A stretch of DNA of 64,000 nt, taken from CALJTV01 sp036821185 (GTDB lineage: Bacteria; Chloroflexota; Dehalococcoidia; GIF9; UBA5629). The notes beneath the pieces are model-generated. The model ran no database searches and was not told the DNA's origin. It worked only from the letters and a program-made list of their open reading frames with translations. The position numbers and the translations under genes are program-made. How positions within the stretch are numbered: the stretch's first letter is position 1; every line of letters starts with the position of its first letter. The stretch covers positions 124,001 to 188,000 of the forward strand of contig DAISKD010000001.1 of NCBI GenBank assembly GCA_036821185.1. Direction: 5' to 3'. Shown piece by piece: positions 8,467 to 17,924 of the stretch.

Positions 8467-10230
8467 TTAGAACAGCCCCATCACTTTGCCAGTCTTCACA
8501 TCGATGTCCACCTTTCTGAAAGCAGGATCAGAGCTGGTACCGGGCATAAGGGTGATAGTTCCGGCCACAGGGCAGAGGAACTTAGCGCCAGAATAGATGA
8601 GCACATCACGAACCGGTAATACCCAGCCCTTCGGAACGCCCTTGAGATCGGGATTGTGACTGAGGCTGAGATGGGTTTTTACCATCATGGTAGCGAAATC
8701 AGCATATTTGGGGTCGCTTTCTAACATTTTGGCTTTGGCCTCAGCGTCAGGTGTCCAAGATACCCCGTCAGCGCCGTATACCACTTTGGCTATTTTCTCC
8801 ACCCTGTCGCGCAGCTTCATCTCCAGCGGATAAAGGAATTTGAAATCGTTCTTTTCGTTACAGGCATCCATCACTGCGTCAGCAAGCTCTAAGGCCCCCT
8901 CACCACCTTTGAGCCAGTGCTCTGAAAGTGCACATCTAGCCCCAGCCTGCTCAGCGGCCCTGCGCACCAAAGCAATTTCGTCCTTGGTGTCAGTATGGAA
9001 CGCATTGATGCATACCACCGGGTTTATACCCGCCGTCTTGATAATGTTGATATGATGAAGCATGTTAGGAAGGCCTTTTTCCAGCAGGTTTAGGTTTTCC
9101 TTGGCATATTCATCAGGTAAGGGTAATCCCGGCACTACCCGCGGGCCACCGCCATGCATCTTAAGTGCCCTGATAGTGGTTACCAGTACCGCGACATGTG
9201 GCTTTAGCCCGCTCAACCGGCACTTTACATTCCAGAATTTTTCAAAGCCAATGTCAGCCGCGAAACCACTCTCGGTAACATGATAGTCGAACATTTTCAG
9301 TCCGATGCGGTCACCAATGATAGAGGATTGTCCTACCGCAATGTTGGCAAAGGGACCGGCATGCACCAGACAGGGCTGGTATTCGATAGTGCAGCAGAGA
9401 GTTGGATTAATGGTATTCCGCATCCAAGCCGCCATAGCACCATCTACTTCGAGATCTTTGGTGGTCACCGGGTTTCCCTTCATATTGAAAGCCACGGTGA
9501 TTTCACCCAGTCTCTTACGGAGATCAGCAAGGTCAGTGACCACAGCCAAGATCGCCATAAGCTCAGAACTAACAGCGATGCCGAATTTAGACTGCATCAT
9601 GTACCCATCCATCCGCCCGCCTATACCTATAATGATGTTTCGCAGTGCCTGAGCACAAAAATCGATTATCCACCCCATTTCTACTCTGGTGGGATCTATA
9701 TCCAGTCGTCGCAAACCGCGTTTGGCTAACTCGGCATCGTCATAATTGCGCTCGTGCTGCATCCTAGCGGTGAGCGCTACCATAGCCAAATTATGTGCAT
9801 TCATTAGGTCATTGATGTCACCTGTCAGCCCCATGGAGAACTCTGTCATCGGGATGAGAAGCGCATTCCCACCACCGGCAGCCGTACCCTTAATATTCAT
9901 CGTGGGGCCACCAGAAGGTTGGCGTATACAGCCACCTACGTTCTTACCCCTTTTACCCAATCCTTCTATCAACCCCATTGTGGTTGTGGTCTTACCCTCG
10001 CCAAGAGGAGTTGGAGTAATAGCCGTAACATCAATGTACTTCCCATCTGGCCTGTTCTTCAGACGCTCTAAAATCTTGGCGAAGTCCAGCTTACACAATC
10101 TTTGCCCATAAGGAATGATCTCGTCCTTCTGGAGTCCTAACCTGTCTCGCCATTCCTCTGGTGTTGGCATTTTCTCTTCGGCAAGCTCAGCAATCTGCCA
10201 GTCCTTCAGTTTTGTGGCATCATAGGGCAT
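8467..10230 (-). CDS. fhs: Formate--tetrahydrofolate ligase
   Basis: This enzyme makes 10-formyltetrahydrofolate from formate, tetrahydrofolate and ATP, in one-carbon metabolism and the methyl branch of the Wood-Ljungdahl pathway. The P-loop-like TPTPLGEGKTTTT is at residues 72-84, and RQPSGGPTMNIKGTAAGGG and ITLMPGTSSDPAF are also present. At 587 residues it is about 30 longer than many bacterial forms, mostly at the N-terminus. The ATG at 10230 follows AGGAGGT at good spacing. folD lies upstream on the same strand, giving a folate one-carbon pair. Confidence 0.97.
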   Translation of the reverse strand: MPYDATKLKDWQIAELAEEKMPTPEEWRDRLGLQKDEIIPYGQRLCKLDFAKILERLKNRPDGKYIDVTAITPTPLGEGKTTTTMGLIEGLGKRGKNVGGCIRQPSGGPTMNIKGTAAGGGNALLIPMTEFSMGLTGDINDLMNAHNLAMVALTARMQHERNYDDAELAKRGLRRLDIDPTRVEMGWIIDFCAQALRNIIIGIGGRMDGYMMQSKFGIAVSSELMAILAVVTDLADLRKRLGEITVAFNMKGNPVTTKDLEVDGAMAAWMRNTINPTLCCTIEYQPCLVHAGPFANIAVGQSSIIGDRIGLKMFDYHVTESGFAADIGFEKFWNVKCRLSGLKPHVAVLVTTIRALKMHGGGPRVVPGLPLPDEYAKENLNLLEKGLPNMLHHINIIKTAGINPVVCINAFHTDTKDEIALVRRAAEQAGARCALSEHWLKGGEGALELADAVMDACNEKNDFKFLYPLEMKLRDRVEKIAKVVYGADGVSWTPDAEAKAKMLESDPKYADFATMMVKTHLSLSHNPDLKGVPKGWVLPVRDVLIYSGAKFLCPVAGTITLMPGTSSDPAFRKVDIDVKTGKVMGLF

Positions 10231-10297
10231 AGAACTTTTTACCTCCTTTTTGTTTTATTTAAAAATGTTTTTTGTTCTCAAAAAGCTGACTAGAAGG

Positions 10298-11188
10298 CTA
10301 TGCTGCCAAGCCAGCTTTTCTTTCCGCTGCCTCTACTGTGTTCATCAGAAGCATTGTTACGGTCATAGGACCAACGCCACCAGGGACCGGTGTTATGGCC
10401 TCAGCCTTTTCCTTTATGGCATCAAAATCAACATCACCTACAAGTCGGAACCCCCGTTCTCGCGTTTTATCCTCCACGCGATTGACGCCAACGTCTATAA
10501 CCACCGTCCCCTCTCTGACCATGTCAGCAGTTATCGCCTTTGGGCTACCCATAGCCGCAACCAGGATATCCGCTTGCCTGGTAAATTTAGCCATATCTTT
10601 AGTACCAGTGTGACACACAGTTACTGTTGCATTGGCCCCTTTCTTTTTCTGCATTAAAATGGCTGCCAATGGTTTGCCGACGATGTTGCTCCTGCCACAG
10701 ATGACAACATGCTTGCCATCGGGGTCATAACCGCTTCTAACAAGCAGCTGCTGGACACCGTGAGGAGTACAGGGCAAGGGGCAAGGCTCGCCCCGAAGAA
10801 GTTTACCCACGTTAACGGGATGAAAACCGTCCACATCTTTTTCTGGTGATATATAATTGATTACCTTTTCCGTATCGATATGTTTGGGTAGCGGTAGCTG
10901 CACCAGTATTCCATGAAACTTGGGGTCTTTGTTGAGTCTGTCTACCGTTTTTAGAACCTCCTCTTCAGCAGCGTTAGCAGGTAGACGCACTGTCTCCTCA
11001 TAAATCCCTATTTCCTCAGCGCCCTTAGCTTTTGCTGTGACATAGGAAACCGATGCCGGGTCTTCACCTACAAGTACTACAGCTAGTGCCGGCGTGATAC
11101 CCTTCGCTTTCAGACGCTTAACCCTTTCTTTGAGCTCTTCCCTTATTTGAGCTGCGACCTCATTGCCATTGATGATCTTAGCCGTCAT
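10298..11188 (-). CDS. folD: Methylenetetrahydrofolate dehydrogenase/cyclohydrolase
   Basis: This bifunctional enzyme interconverts methylene-, methenyl- and formyl-tetrahydrofolate in the cytoplasm. The 296-residue protein has the active-site YVTAK (Tyr49, Lys53), ILVQLPLPKHID, CGRSNIVGKPLA for the nucleotide site and the end motif TPVPGGVGPMTVTML. Start ATG at 11188 follows AAGGAGG. It lies 67 bases upstream of fhs, with which it forms a metabolic and probably transcriptional unit. Confidence 0.97.
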   Translation of the reverse strand: MTAKIINGNEVAAQIREELKERVKRLKAKGITPALAVVLVGEDPASVSYVTAKAKGAEEIGIYEETVRLPANAAEEEVLKTVDRLNKDPKFHGILVQLPLPKHIDTEKVINYISPEKDVDGFHPVNVGKLLRGEPCPLPCTPHGVQQLLVRSGYDPDGKHVVICGRSNIVGKPLAAILMQKKKGANATVTVCHTGTKDMAKFTRQADILVAAMGSPKAITADMVREGTVVIDVGVNRVEDKTRERGFRLVGDVDFDAIKEKAEAITPVPGGVGPMTVTMLLMNTVEAAERKAGLAA

Positions 11189-11328
11189 GTTTTTTGTTAG
11201 CCTCCTTTCTGAACTTATTTGCTGGCCTCTCGTTCCTCAGGTGAACTTTATTCTGATCGTCATCCGCCCCTGGTTTGGCCCCAAAATCATGGTAATCGCT
11301 CGAGCCGGCGGCATAAAAGAAGTCATCC

Positions 11329-12024
11329 TTACTGGTCTTTCGCCTTTACACTGTCAACATGCATCACAGGGAAGATGCCACAGGTCTCTCTCTCGTCACA
11401 GTAGCCAAGACGGTAACACTTAGGCTTGAGCTCTGCCCCTATTCTGGGAGCAACCTTCTCAACTTCAGCCTTTATCTTTTCAAATAGCTCCAGTATCTCC
11501 CATTGTGCCCGCAGACAGAGCCTTAGGGAGCATGCATGAATGAGTTCTCTGGCATTCATGGTCATAACAAGCTGAGTTTCCACAGCCTGAGGTAAAACAT
11601 AGCGAGCATCCTCAGCCGGTATTCCTGCCTCGAGCATATGGGAATAAAGGTCATATGCAGCCCCAACAACCTGATGGTATTTGCTACTTAGAGTAGGACT
11701 TCTGGAAATCGTCGGTGGTGTGATATACCGCCTCTCACTTAGTTTGACGTATCTCTGGCTTTGCTGTGTGTAGCTGGCTATGCGGTGGCGAACTAGCTGG
11801 TGACTTGTAACTCTCGATATGCCCTGAATACTGAAAGTAAAACTGGCATGCTCAAACGGCGAGAGGTGCCCTGATTTTACAAGTTGTCCTAACAGATCGT
11901 CTATTCGTTGTGGCCCAAGATTGCCCCACAGTTCTTCAACAGGATGGTGAGAGGCAGAGGACCGAGCTGCAGCCGCGATGGTCAGCTCAGGATTGGGTGT
12001 GTAATTGATAAGTGTTACTTGCAC
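11329..12024 (-). CDS. thyX: Flavin-dependent thymidylate synthase
   Basis: ThyX methylates dUMP to dTMP using methylenetetrahydrofolate and reduced FAD, without forming dihydrofolate. The signature RHRIASYTQQS at residues 79-89 matches the family motif RHR-x7-S, and the 231-residue length is typical. The C-terminal half has LPQAVETQLVMTMNARELIH and LRLCLRAQWEI. It fits with folD and fhs downstream, which provide the folate substrate. ThyX instead of ThyA is common in anaerobes. Confidence 0.96.
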   Translation of the reverse strand: MQVTLINYTPNPELTIAAAARSSASHHPVEELWGNLGPQRIDDLLGQLVKSGHLSPFEHASFTFSIQGISRVTSHQLVRHRIASYTQQSQRYVKLSERRYITPPTISRSPTLSSKYHQVVGAAYDLYSHMLEAGIPAEDARYVLPQAVETQLVMTMNARELIHACSLRLCLRAQWEILELFEKIKAEVEKVAPRIGAELKPKCYRLGYCDERETCGIFPVMHVDSVKAKDQ

Positions 12025-12212
12025 GCCAGACCCCTGATTCCTTGGGCACTAGCCACTCATTATACCATTCCAGGGGTGTATATGCAATGTGGCACAGTAC
12101 TGGATGACTTGTCCCTACATGCCCAGTATGTTAAACTCGATGTTCGGCAGAAGATCGGTGTAAGGATATGGTAACCGCAATAACAAGAGCACCAACGGAG
12201 GCATAAACATCC

Positions 12213-12842
12213 ATGGCTCGCTTCATTTTGGTTAGACACGGTCGCACGGAATGGAACAGGGTGGAAAGATTTCGTGGCAGGACAGACTTAGAACTTGATG
12301 CCACCGGTATAAAGCAAGCCCAAGCTACAGCACAACGGCTGTCCGAATGGCCCGTTGCTGCCGTTTACAGCAGCCCGCTCCGAAGGGCACTGGCTACTGC
12401 CGATGCAATGGCCCGACAATGCAATTTGAAGGTACAGGTGGTTGATGGGGTTATCGATATAGATTATGGCGACTGGCACGGGCTCTCTCCAGAAGAAGCT
12501 GCTGCGAAAGACCCGCGTCTCTTTTCTCTGTGGTTAGAGTCACCCCACCTGGTAAGATTTCCACACGGGGAAAGTTTGGATGATGTCAGGAAGAGGTGTG
12601 CGCTGGCGGTAAATAGGTTACTGCAGAAGCACGCTTCGGAAACATTTGTCATAGTCTCTCACAAGGTTGTTTGCCAGCTAATAATTCTTGAGCTGTTAGG
12701 TCTCGAAAACGCTTTTTTCTGGCGAATAGCCCAAGATGTCTGTGCCATTAATGTTTTTGAAGTAAGAAACAATATACCATCAGTGGTGCTGCTCAATGAC
12801 ACCTGCCACCTACAAGAGATGACCGAAGAAAAGAAAAATTGA
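12213..12842 (+). CDS. Histidine phosphatase family protein
   Basis: The phosphoglycerate-mutase-like fold is shown by LVRHGRTEWN at residues 6-15 (phospho-acceptor His9), the second catalytic His in IVSHKVV, and RGRTDLELDATG, which is typical of the broad family. It has 209 residues. GGAGG precedes the ATG. Some relatives are alpha-ribazole phosphatases (CobC) of cobamide synthesis and others are metabolite phosphatases; sequence alone does not decide, and it is not in the corrinoid operon. It is divergent from thyX. Confidence 0.85.
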   Translation: MARFILVRHGRTEWNRVERFRGRTDLELDATGIKQAQATAQRLSEWPVAAVYSSPLRRALATADAMARQCNLKVQVVDGVIDIDYGDWHGLSPEEAAAKDPRLFSLWLESPHLVRFPHGESLDDVRKRCALAVNRLLQKHASETFVIVSHKVVCQLIILELLGLENAFFWRIAQDVCAINVFEVRNNIPSVVLLNDTCHLQEMTEEKKN

Positions 12843-12936
12843 TACAATTACTCATCGTTTATTTTTTGAGGTGGTGCCTTTTAGCCTAGGGTCAAGCAGA
12901 TTGTGGACAAAACGGTCTTAAGGGGATGCTAACGGT

Positions 12937-13965
12937 ATGCCACGAGTAAAGGTGGGAATAATAAACGTGACAGGATATGCTGGTGCTGAACTGGCTAGAA
13001 TACTAGCTAGGCATCCGATGGCACAGATCACCTCGGTTACTGGACGCAGCGCTATCGGGCAAAAACTGGCACAGATATTTCCACACCTGTCCGAGCTTGA
13101 CCTGACTGTTACCTCCGATATTCAAGATGCCGAGCTTGTTTTTTCAGCAATGCCTCACAAGGCGAGTGTCGAAGCCATAATACCCTTGCTCAAGCAGGGT
13201 TTGCGAGTAATCGATATAAGCGCTGATTTCCGCCTTAAGGACCCAGCTGGGTACCCACAATGGTATGATTTTGTTCATCCTGCTCCGGAATTGCTGGCGG
13301 AGGCGATTTACGGCTTGTCAGAACTTTACCGCCAGAAGATTTCCAAAGTTAGATTGGTTGCCAATCCTGGATGTTATCCCACAGGGGCGATCCTTGCATT
13401 GGCGCCGGCCATTAAGGAGAACTTTATTCATACCGACATTATTATTGACAGTAAATCTGGTGTCTCCGGGGCAGGTCGGACATTAACCCTGTCAACACAT
13501 TACTCCGAGGCAGCCGACAATGTGCGCGCTTATTCACTGGAAGGGCACCGTCACCTCCCAGAGATCGTTCAGGAGCTTAAGGCGCTGGCACCAGACTGTT
13601 CCCCCTCAGTGACCTTTGTGCCTCATGTAGTACCCACTACCCGTGGGATTCTGACCGTATGCTATGCCCAGCTTCAAGATAACAAGCTACCCAACACTAA
13701 GCAGGTCTTGGAGTTATATCAGGACTTTTTTAAAGGAGAACCTTTTGTAAAAATTGTAAATTCTCCCCCTGAGACCAAACAGACTTGGGGGAGCAATCTC
13801 TGTATCATCCATCCTTTCGTTGACACTAGAACAGGAAGGCTTATTGTTATTAGCTGTCTGGACAACCTAGTCAAAGGAGCGGCTGGACAAGCTGTCCAGA
13901 ACATGAATATAATGTATGGCTTCCCTGAGACGACAGGACTTGATGCACTACCTTTGTATCCGTAA
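12937..13965 (+). CDS. argC: N-acetyl-gamma-glutamyl-phosphate reductase
   Basis: ArgC reduces N-acetylglutamyl phosphate with NADPH in arginine synthesis. The N-terminus has the Rossmann segment GIINVTGYAGAELARIL (ArgC normally GxTGYxGxEL), and the catalytic Cys is in NPGCYPTGA near residue 147. The EGHRHLPEI stretch and the C-terminal DNLVKGAAGQAVQNMN are characteristic. The 342-residue length fits. It stands alone; no other arginine genes are in the window. tRNA-Glu follows 7 bases after its stop. Confidence 0.97.
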   Translation: MPRVKVGIINVTGYAGAELARILARHPMAQITSVTGRSAIGQKLAQIFPHLSELDLTVTSDIQDAELVFSAMPHKASVEAIIPLLKQGLRVIDISADFRLKDPAGYPQWYDFVHPAPELLAEAIYGLSELYRQKISKVRLVANPGCYPTGAILALAPAIKENFIHTDIIIDSKSGVSGAGRTLTLSTHYSEAADNVRAYSLEGHRHLPEIVQELKALAPDCSPSVTFVPHVVPTTRGILTVCYAQLQDNKLPNTKQVLELYQDFFKGEPFVKIVNSPPETKQTWGSNLCIIHPFVDTRTGRLIVISCLDNLVKGAAGQAVQNMNIMYGFPETTGLDALPLYP

Positions 13966-13972
13966 CCAATAC

Positions 13973-14045
13973 GCCCCCATCGTCTAGAGGCCTAGGACAC
14001 CAGCCTTTCAAGCTGGCGACAGGGATTCGAATTCCCTTGGGGGCA
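13973..14045 (+). tRNA. tRNA-Glu (anticodon UUC)
   Basis: Acceptor arms GCCCCCA and TGGGGGC pair fully. The anticodon stem CCAGC/GCTGG holds loop CTTTCAA with anticodon TTC, and the T arm contains GATTCGAATTC. CCA is not encoded. It is directly behind argC and may be cotranscribed. Confidence 0.96.
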
Positions 14046-14052
14046 CTTTCCT

Positions 14053-14304
14053 CTAGCCCAGCCTCGCCACACAAACTTCGCCGTTTTCTATTACTACCCT
14101 CATTGTCCGGTTGCAGTGCGGGCACTGGAGAGGACCGCTGTAGTTAATCTGTGAAGGTGCAAGGGGGATACTTTTGCCACAGCCTAAACATATTACTCCT
14201 GCTGGTTTGTTGCCGGGAACAGTCTGCTGGTGCTGGCGCTTATGGGCAGCGAGTTGCTCAATGTTGTCAAACTCAATGCCACAGGTCACACATCGAAAAC
14301 GCAT
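14053..14304 (-). CDS. Small double zinc-finger protein
   Basis: This 83-residue protein starts with a C2H2-like finger (FRCVTCGIEFDNIEQLAAHKR, His pair spaced by four), followed by two CxxC pairs (CLGCGKS and CPHCNRT) that form a second zinc ribbon. AAGGAGG precedes the ATG well. No function is recognised; a nucleic-acid or protein-binding role is possible. It is convergent with tRNA-Glu. Confidence 0.75.
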   Translation of the reverse strand: MRFRCVTCGIEFDNIEQLAAHKRQHQQTVPGNKPAGVICLGCGKSIPLAPSQINYSGPLQCPHCNRTMRVVIENGEVCVARLG

Positions 14305-14521
14305 TATGTCCTCCTTTATTCCTCATGGGGCATATTTTGGTTTGGTAAGTACCTGAGAGATCTAAACCACAATAACACAGAGAAATCATCTCTTCCGCTA
14401 TTCTACAACAAATTTGCACGCGAAGCGAAAAGGCACCGAAACACACTAAAGCATAGAGTAAGACTAGCAGGAATCGTGCGTATGTAGAGGTGCAAAACTG
14501 AAACAGTGTTGGAACACTCCT

Positions 14522-15211
14522 CTACCTGATCGAGGTTGTTTTCCTAAAGAGGGCGCTCACCTCATTTTTGAAAGCTCCTCTCCACTTCGATTCATGGTGA
14601 TATTTCAACTGTTCGAACTGTGTGTGGAAGGACTCGGAGTCGATAGGGTCCGTAGTCATGAGCAGGGCGTCCTCACCGTTGTCAGTATAGTAGGCCCGAC
14701 GTAAACCTACTCTTTGGAAGCCGTATTTTTCATACAGCGTCTGCGCCGGAATATTGGAAATGCGCACCTCTAACGTTATTACTTTCGCATTTAGGCGAGC
14801 TGCCATTTCAATTATCGCGATGAGAAGCCGTTCCCCGATTCCTCGTCGTTGATAGGCTTTGCGAACCGCAATCGTCGTTATATGGGCTTCGTCTACCATG
14901 ACCCAGAAGCCAGCAATGCCTACTACATAACTGGTCGCCATTGTTATTTCCTCTGGGTTACGCTTGAAGGGCAAGCTCTGCCTCAACCTGTCCAATATTG
15001 TCAGCAACCCAGCGTTTTTAGTACCAGTTACCTGAGAATCAATGCTGCTCTGCTCGACAGCTACTATGTAGTAGGCAAGTCTGTTGCGAAGCTCCTGTTT
15101 AAAAGTAGAGTACGTGGGGCGAGGCCACTGAGTAGGAAATGCCTCACGGTCGATTTCAATGACCTGAGGTATATCGTTTTCTTGCATTTGCCTGATGATG
15201 TAATAGCTCAT
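14522..15211 (-). CDS. rimI: Ribosomal-protein alanine N-acetyltransferase-like GNAT enzyme
   Basis: The GNAT fold shows the acetyl-CoA loop RRGIGERLL, ITLEVRISNIPAQTLYEKYGF and the ending GLRRAYYTDNGEDALLM, all typical of RimI, which acetylates the N-terminus of ribosomal protein bS18. At 229 residues it is longer than E. coli RimI (about 148), mainly through a loop after the first strand and a basic C-terminal tail. The substrate is inferred. It is divergent from the thiamine-binding protein gene. Confidence 0.82.
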   Translation of the reverse strand: MSYYIIRQMQENDIPQVIEIDREAFPTQWPRPTYSTFKQELRNRLAYYIVAVEQSSIDSQVTGTKNAGLLTILDRLRQSLPFKRNPEEITMATSYVVGIAGFWVMVDEAHITTIAVRKAYQRRGIGERLLIAIIEMAARLNAKVITLEVRISNIPAQTLYEKYGFQRVGLRRAYYTDNGEDALLMTTDPIDSESFHTQFEQLKYHHESKWRGAFKNEVSALFRKTTSIR

Positions 15212-15230
15212 CTGCTTGATAGATAGGTCT

Positions 15231-15259
15231 TTATTTTCAATCGTTAAATCTAGTATACT
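15231..15259 (+). promoter_or_regulatory. Candidate promoter for the thiamine-binding protein/pyrD pair
   Basis: TATACT at 15254-15259 is a good -10; 17 bases upstream TTATTT (15231-15236) is a weak -35. It lies in the divergent region before the gene starting at 15347. Confidence 0.4.
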
Positions 15260-15346
15260 TAATCATGGGCTAAAAATCTAAAGCTACTTTTGGTTCTTGG
15301 CTCCGGTACATCAGCCGGAGGAAGAGAAACGAAAGGGAGGGTACGT

Positions 15347-15679
15347 ATGGCAGGTAAAATTGTAGCTGAAGTCTCAGTTATTCCCATAGGCACCGGAAAC
15401 ACTGGGTTGAGCCATTTTATAGCCGCTTGCCTTGATGCTATCGAAAACAGAAAAGGTATCTCTTATCAGCTTACACCGATGGGTACTGTCCTCGAAGGTA
15501 ATTTGCAGGACGTGTTTGAGGCAATTCAGGCAATGCACGAAGCACCTTTTAGCAGAGGGGCATCGCGTGTAGTCACCTGGGTCAAGATCGACGACCGGCG
15601 CGACAAGCAATCGACAATGGCCAGTAAGATAGAATCCGTACTAAAGTTACAACAATCTAGTAGGTCGGATAAGAAATGA
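15347..15679 (+). CDS. MTH1187/YqgV-type thiamine-binding protein
   Basis: This 110-residue ferredoxin-like-fold protein has VSVIPIGTGNTGLSHFIA at its N-terminus and the family's YQLTPMGTVLEG, followed by a basic C-terminus. Family members bind thiamine or hydroxymethylpyrimidine-like ligands and form tetramers. An in-frame codon at 15290 is upstream, but GGGAGG sits just before the ATG at 15347, which gives the standard N-terminus. Its stop overlaps the pyrD start by four bases (ATGA). Confidence 0.85.
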   Translation: MAGKIVAEVSVIPIGTGNTGLSHFIAACLDAIENRKGISYQLTPMGTVLEGNLQDVFEAIQAMHEAPFSRGASRVVTWVKIDDRRDKQSTMASKIESVLKLQQSSRSDKK

Positions 15680-16602
15680 CAGACCTAAGCATCCAGCTGG
15701 CACCGTCGCATGCTAAAGGCTTACGTTTAGCAAACCCTGTTATGGTGGCCTCTGGCACCTTTGGTTATGGGATAGAATATGCCGAACTTGTTGAGATTCA
15801 AAAACTTGGTGCTATTGTTTGCAAGGGTACCACTCTCCACCCCCGCAGCGGCAACCATCAGCCCAGGTTGCTAGAAACATCGCCGGGTATTCTTAACTCG
15901 ATTGGACTGCAAAATATCGGGGTAGAAGCCTTGATAAGAGATAAGGCTCCGATCTGGGCAAGCTGGCAAGTCCCTGTAATAGTCAACATAGCTGGAGATA
16001 CAGTAGAGGAATATGCACAGATCGCTTCGAGACTTGAAGGGGTTCAAGGAATAAGCAGCATAGAAATAAACATAAGTTGCCCCAACATTGCCCACGGCGG
16101 AATGGAGTTTGGAATCGACCCTAAAATGGCTTCTGAAGTTACAAAGTGTGTCAAGAGCTCTACAAGCCTGCCGGTTATCGTAAAGCTACCTCCAGGTGCA
16201 GCCGATATTGTAGAGGTCGCTGCGGCAGTGAGCCAGGCGGGAGCAGACGCCATAACACTGGTGAACACCTTACGCGGAACGGTTATCGATACAGCTAAGC
16301 GTAGACCGGTTTTTGGCAATACCTACGGCGGACTCAGTGGCCCGGCCATCAAAGCGATCGCCCTACACATGGTTTACAAGGTAGCTTCCGAGGTCGAGAT
16401 ACCGATTATAGGTTGTGGAGGAATAGCATCTGCAACAGATGCCCTGGAATTCATTATGGCAGGTGCTACAGCTGTGCAGGTCGGTACTGCTAATTTATCT
16501 GATCCCCGTACCCCCATTAATGTGTTGCACGGCATTGAGCAGTTTTGCGAAAAAGAAGGGATAAAAAGGATAGGCGATATTGTAGGGATCGCCCAAAGAT
16601 AG
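15676..16602 (+). CDS. pyrD: Dihydroorotate dehydrogenase, catalytic subunit (class 1B type)
   Basis: This FMN enzyme oxidises dihydroorotate to orotate in pyrimidine synthesis. It has 308 residues, with ANPVMVASGTFGYG at the N-terminus, the catalytic Cys in NISCPN (about 134) and the C-terminal FMN-phosphate site IIGCGGIASATDALEF followed by GATAVQVGTA. Class 1B enzymes use NAD through the PyrK subunit; no pyrK is next to it. It is translationally coupled to the upstream thiamine-binding protein gene. Confidence 0.95.
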   Translation: MTDLSIQLAPSHAKGLRLANPVMVASGTFGYGIEYAELVEIQKLGAIVCKGTTLHPRSGNHQPRLLETSPGILNSIGLQNIGVEALIRDKAPIWASWQVPVIVNIAGDTVEEYAQIASRLEGVQGISSIEINISCPNIAHGGMEFGIDPKMASEVTKCVKSSTSLPVIVKLPPGAADIVEVAAAVSQAGADAITLVNTLRGTVIDTAKRRPVFGNTYGGLSGPAIKAIALHMVYKVASEVEIPIIGCGGIASATDALEFIMAGATAVQVGTANLSDPRTPINVLHGIEQFCEKEGIKRIGDIVGIAQR

Positions 16603-16704
16603 AACTTGCATTTCTTCGCTGATACAGCTTCGAACGAAGTCAATAATTAAGGATTCCAGTCGCAATGGCTGTATAGTGAATACCTTTGATCATGGCATTC
16701 CTCT

Positions 16705-17850
16705 CTAGGTCCCTGAGATCAAACTTCTGGCTATGGTCATACGCTGCATCTCCGATGTCCCTTCGTATATCTCGGTTATTTTGGCATCCCGCAGATAACG
16801 TTCTACAGGATAATCCTTGCAATAGCCATAGCCACCATGTATCTGCAAGGCGCTATTTGTCACCATCCTTGCCGTTTCCGCGGCGAACAATTTCGCCATT
16901 GATGCCTCTTTCACAAACGGCAAATTCTGATCCTTGAGCCAGGCTGCTCGATAGGTCAAAAGCCGAGCAGCATCTATCTGTGTTGCCATATCAGCCAGCA
17001 TCCACTGGATAGCCTGAAAATTGATGATTGGCTGCCCGAACTGTTGACGTGTCTTGGCATATTCCAAAGCTGCATCGAACGCAGCCTGTGCTATGCCTAC
17101 TGCCTGAGCAGCTACCGTCACCCTGCTAGAATCAATGGCTTCCAAAGCTATCCTTAGTCCCCGTCCCTTTTCTCCTAGCTGATTGGATATCGGGACACGA
17201 CAATTGTCAAACACGAGCTCTGTAGTTGACGAGCCGCGTATACCGAGCTTGCGTTCCTTTTTGCCAACCGTAAAACCTGGCATACCCTTATCCACTATAA
17301 AAGCGGTAATACCACGGTGTCCCAACGTCTTATCAACTGTGGCAAACACTACGGCTATCTCGGACTCAAGGCCGTTGGTGATAAAGATTTTTGCCCCGTT
17401 TAGAATATAATTGTCCCCCTGCAATGTGGCTGTGGTCTCCAGGGCTCCAGCATCGCTCCCAGCTCCTGGCTCGGTTAAGGCAAAACAGGCTAGTTTCTCG
17501 CCTTTTGCCAGAGGGACAACATACTTTCGTTTCTGCTCCTCGCTGCCGAATTTGTAGATGGGATAGCACGCCAATGAAAGACTCGCTAGGAAGATCGTAC
17601 CTACAGAAGCGGAAACCAGGCATATTTCCTCGGCGGCAAGAGCCATGGACAAGTAGTCACCACCACTGCCCCCGTATTCTTCCGAAATAGTGATACCAAA
17701 CAACCCCAACTCTGCCATTTTCTTCAGTATCTCCTGTGGGCATTCCCCGTCCTCATCTATTTTCGCTGCTAAAGGCTTGATAATGCTGGTAGCAAATTCT
17801 CTGACCATCGTCTGAAACATTTTTTGGTTCTCACTCAGCTGAAAGTCCAT
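16705..17850 (-). CDS. Acyl-CoA dehydrogenase
   Basis: This FAD flavoprotein carries out the first step of acyl-CoA beta-oxidation or acts in branched-chain/aromatic acid degradation. The 381-residue protein has ACFALTEPGAGSDAGA, the FAD-binding QIHGGYGYCKDYPVERYLRDA, and YEGTSEMQR, whose Glu is the usual catalytic base. AAGGAGGGG precedes the ATG. Chain length or substrate cannot be read from the sequence. Electron-transfer flavoprotein genes are not in the window. Confidence 0.95.
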   Translation of the reverse strand: MDFQLSENQKMFQTMVREFATSIIKPLAAKIDEDGECPQEILKKMAELGLFGITISEEYGGSGGDYLSMALAAEEICLVSASVGTIFLASLSLACYPIYKFGSEEQKRKYVVPLAKGEKLACFALTEPGAGSDAGALETTATLQGDNYILNGAKIFITNGLESEIAVVFATVDKTLGHRGITAFIVDKGMPGFTVGKKERKLGIRGSSTTELVFDNCRVPISNQLGEKGRGLRIALEAIDSSRVTVAAQAVGIAQAAFDAALEYAKTRQQFGQPIINFQAIQWMLADMATQIDAARLLTYRAAWLKDQNLPFVKEASMAKLFAAETARMVTNSALQIHGGYGYCKDYPVERYLRDAKITEIYEGTSEMQRMTIARSLISGT

Positions 17851-17924
17851 TTCCCCTCCTTTCTAGAAGACGAGATGTTACCTTTGAATACCCAGAGTGC
17901 TTTTTAGCACATCGCATGTCGCGC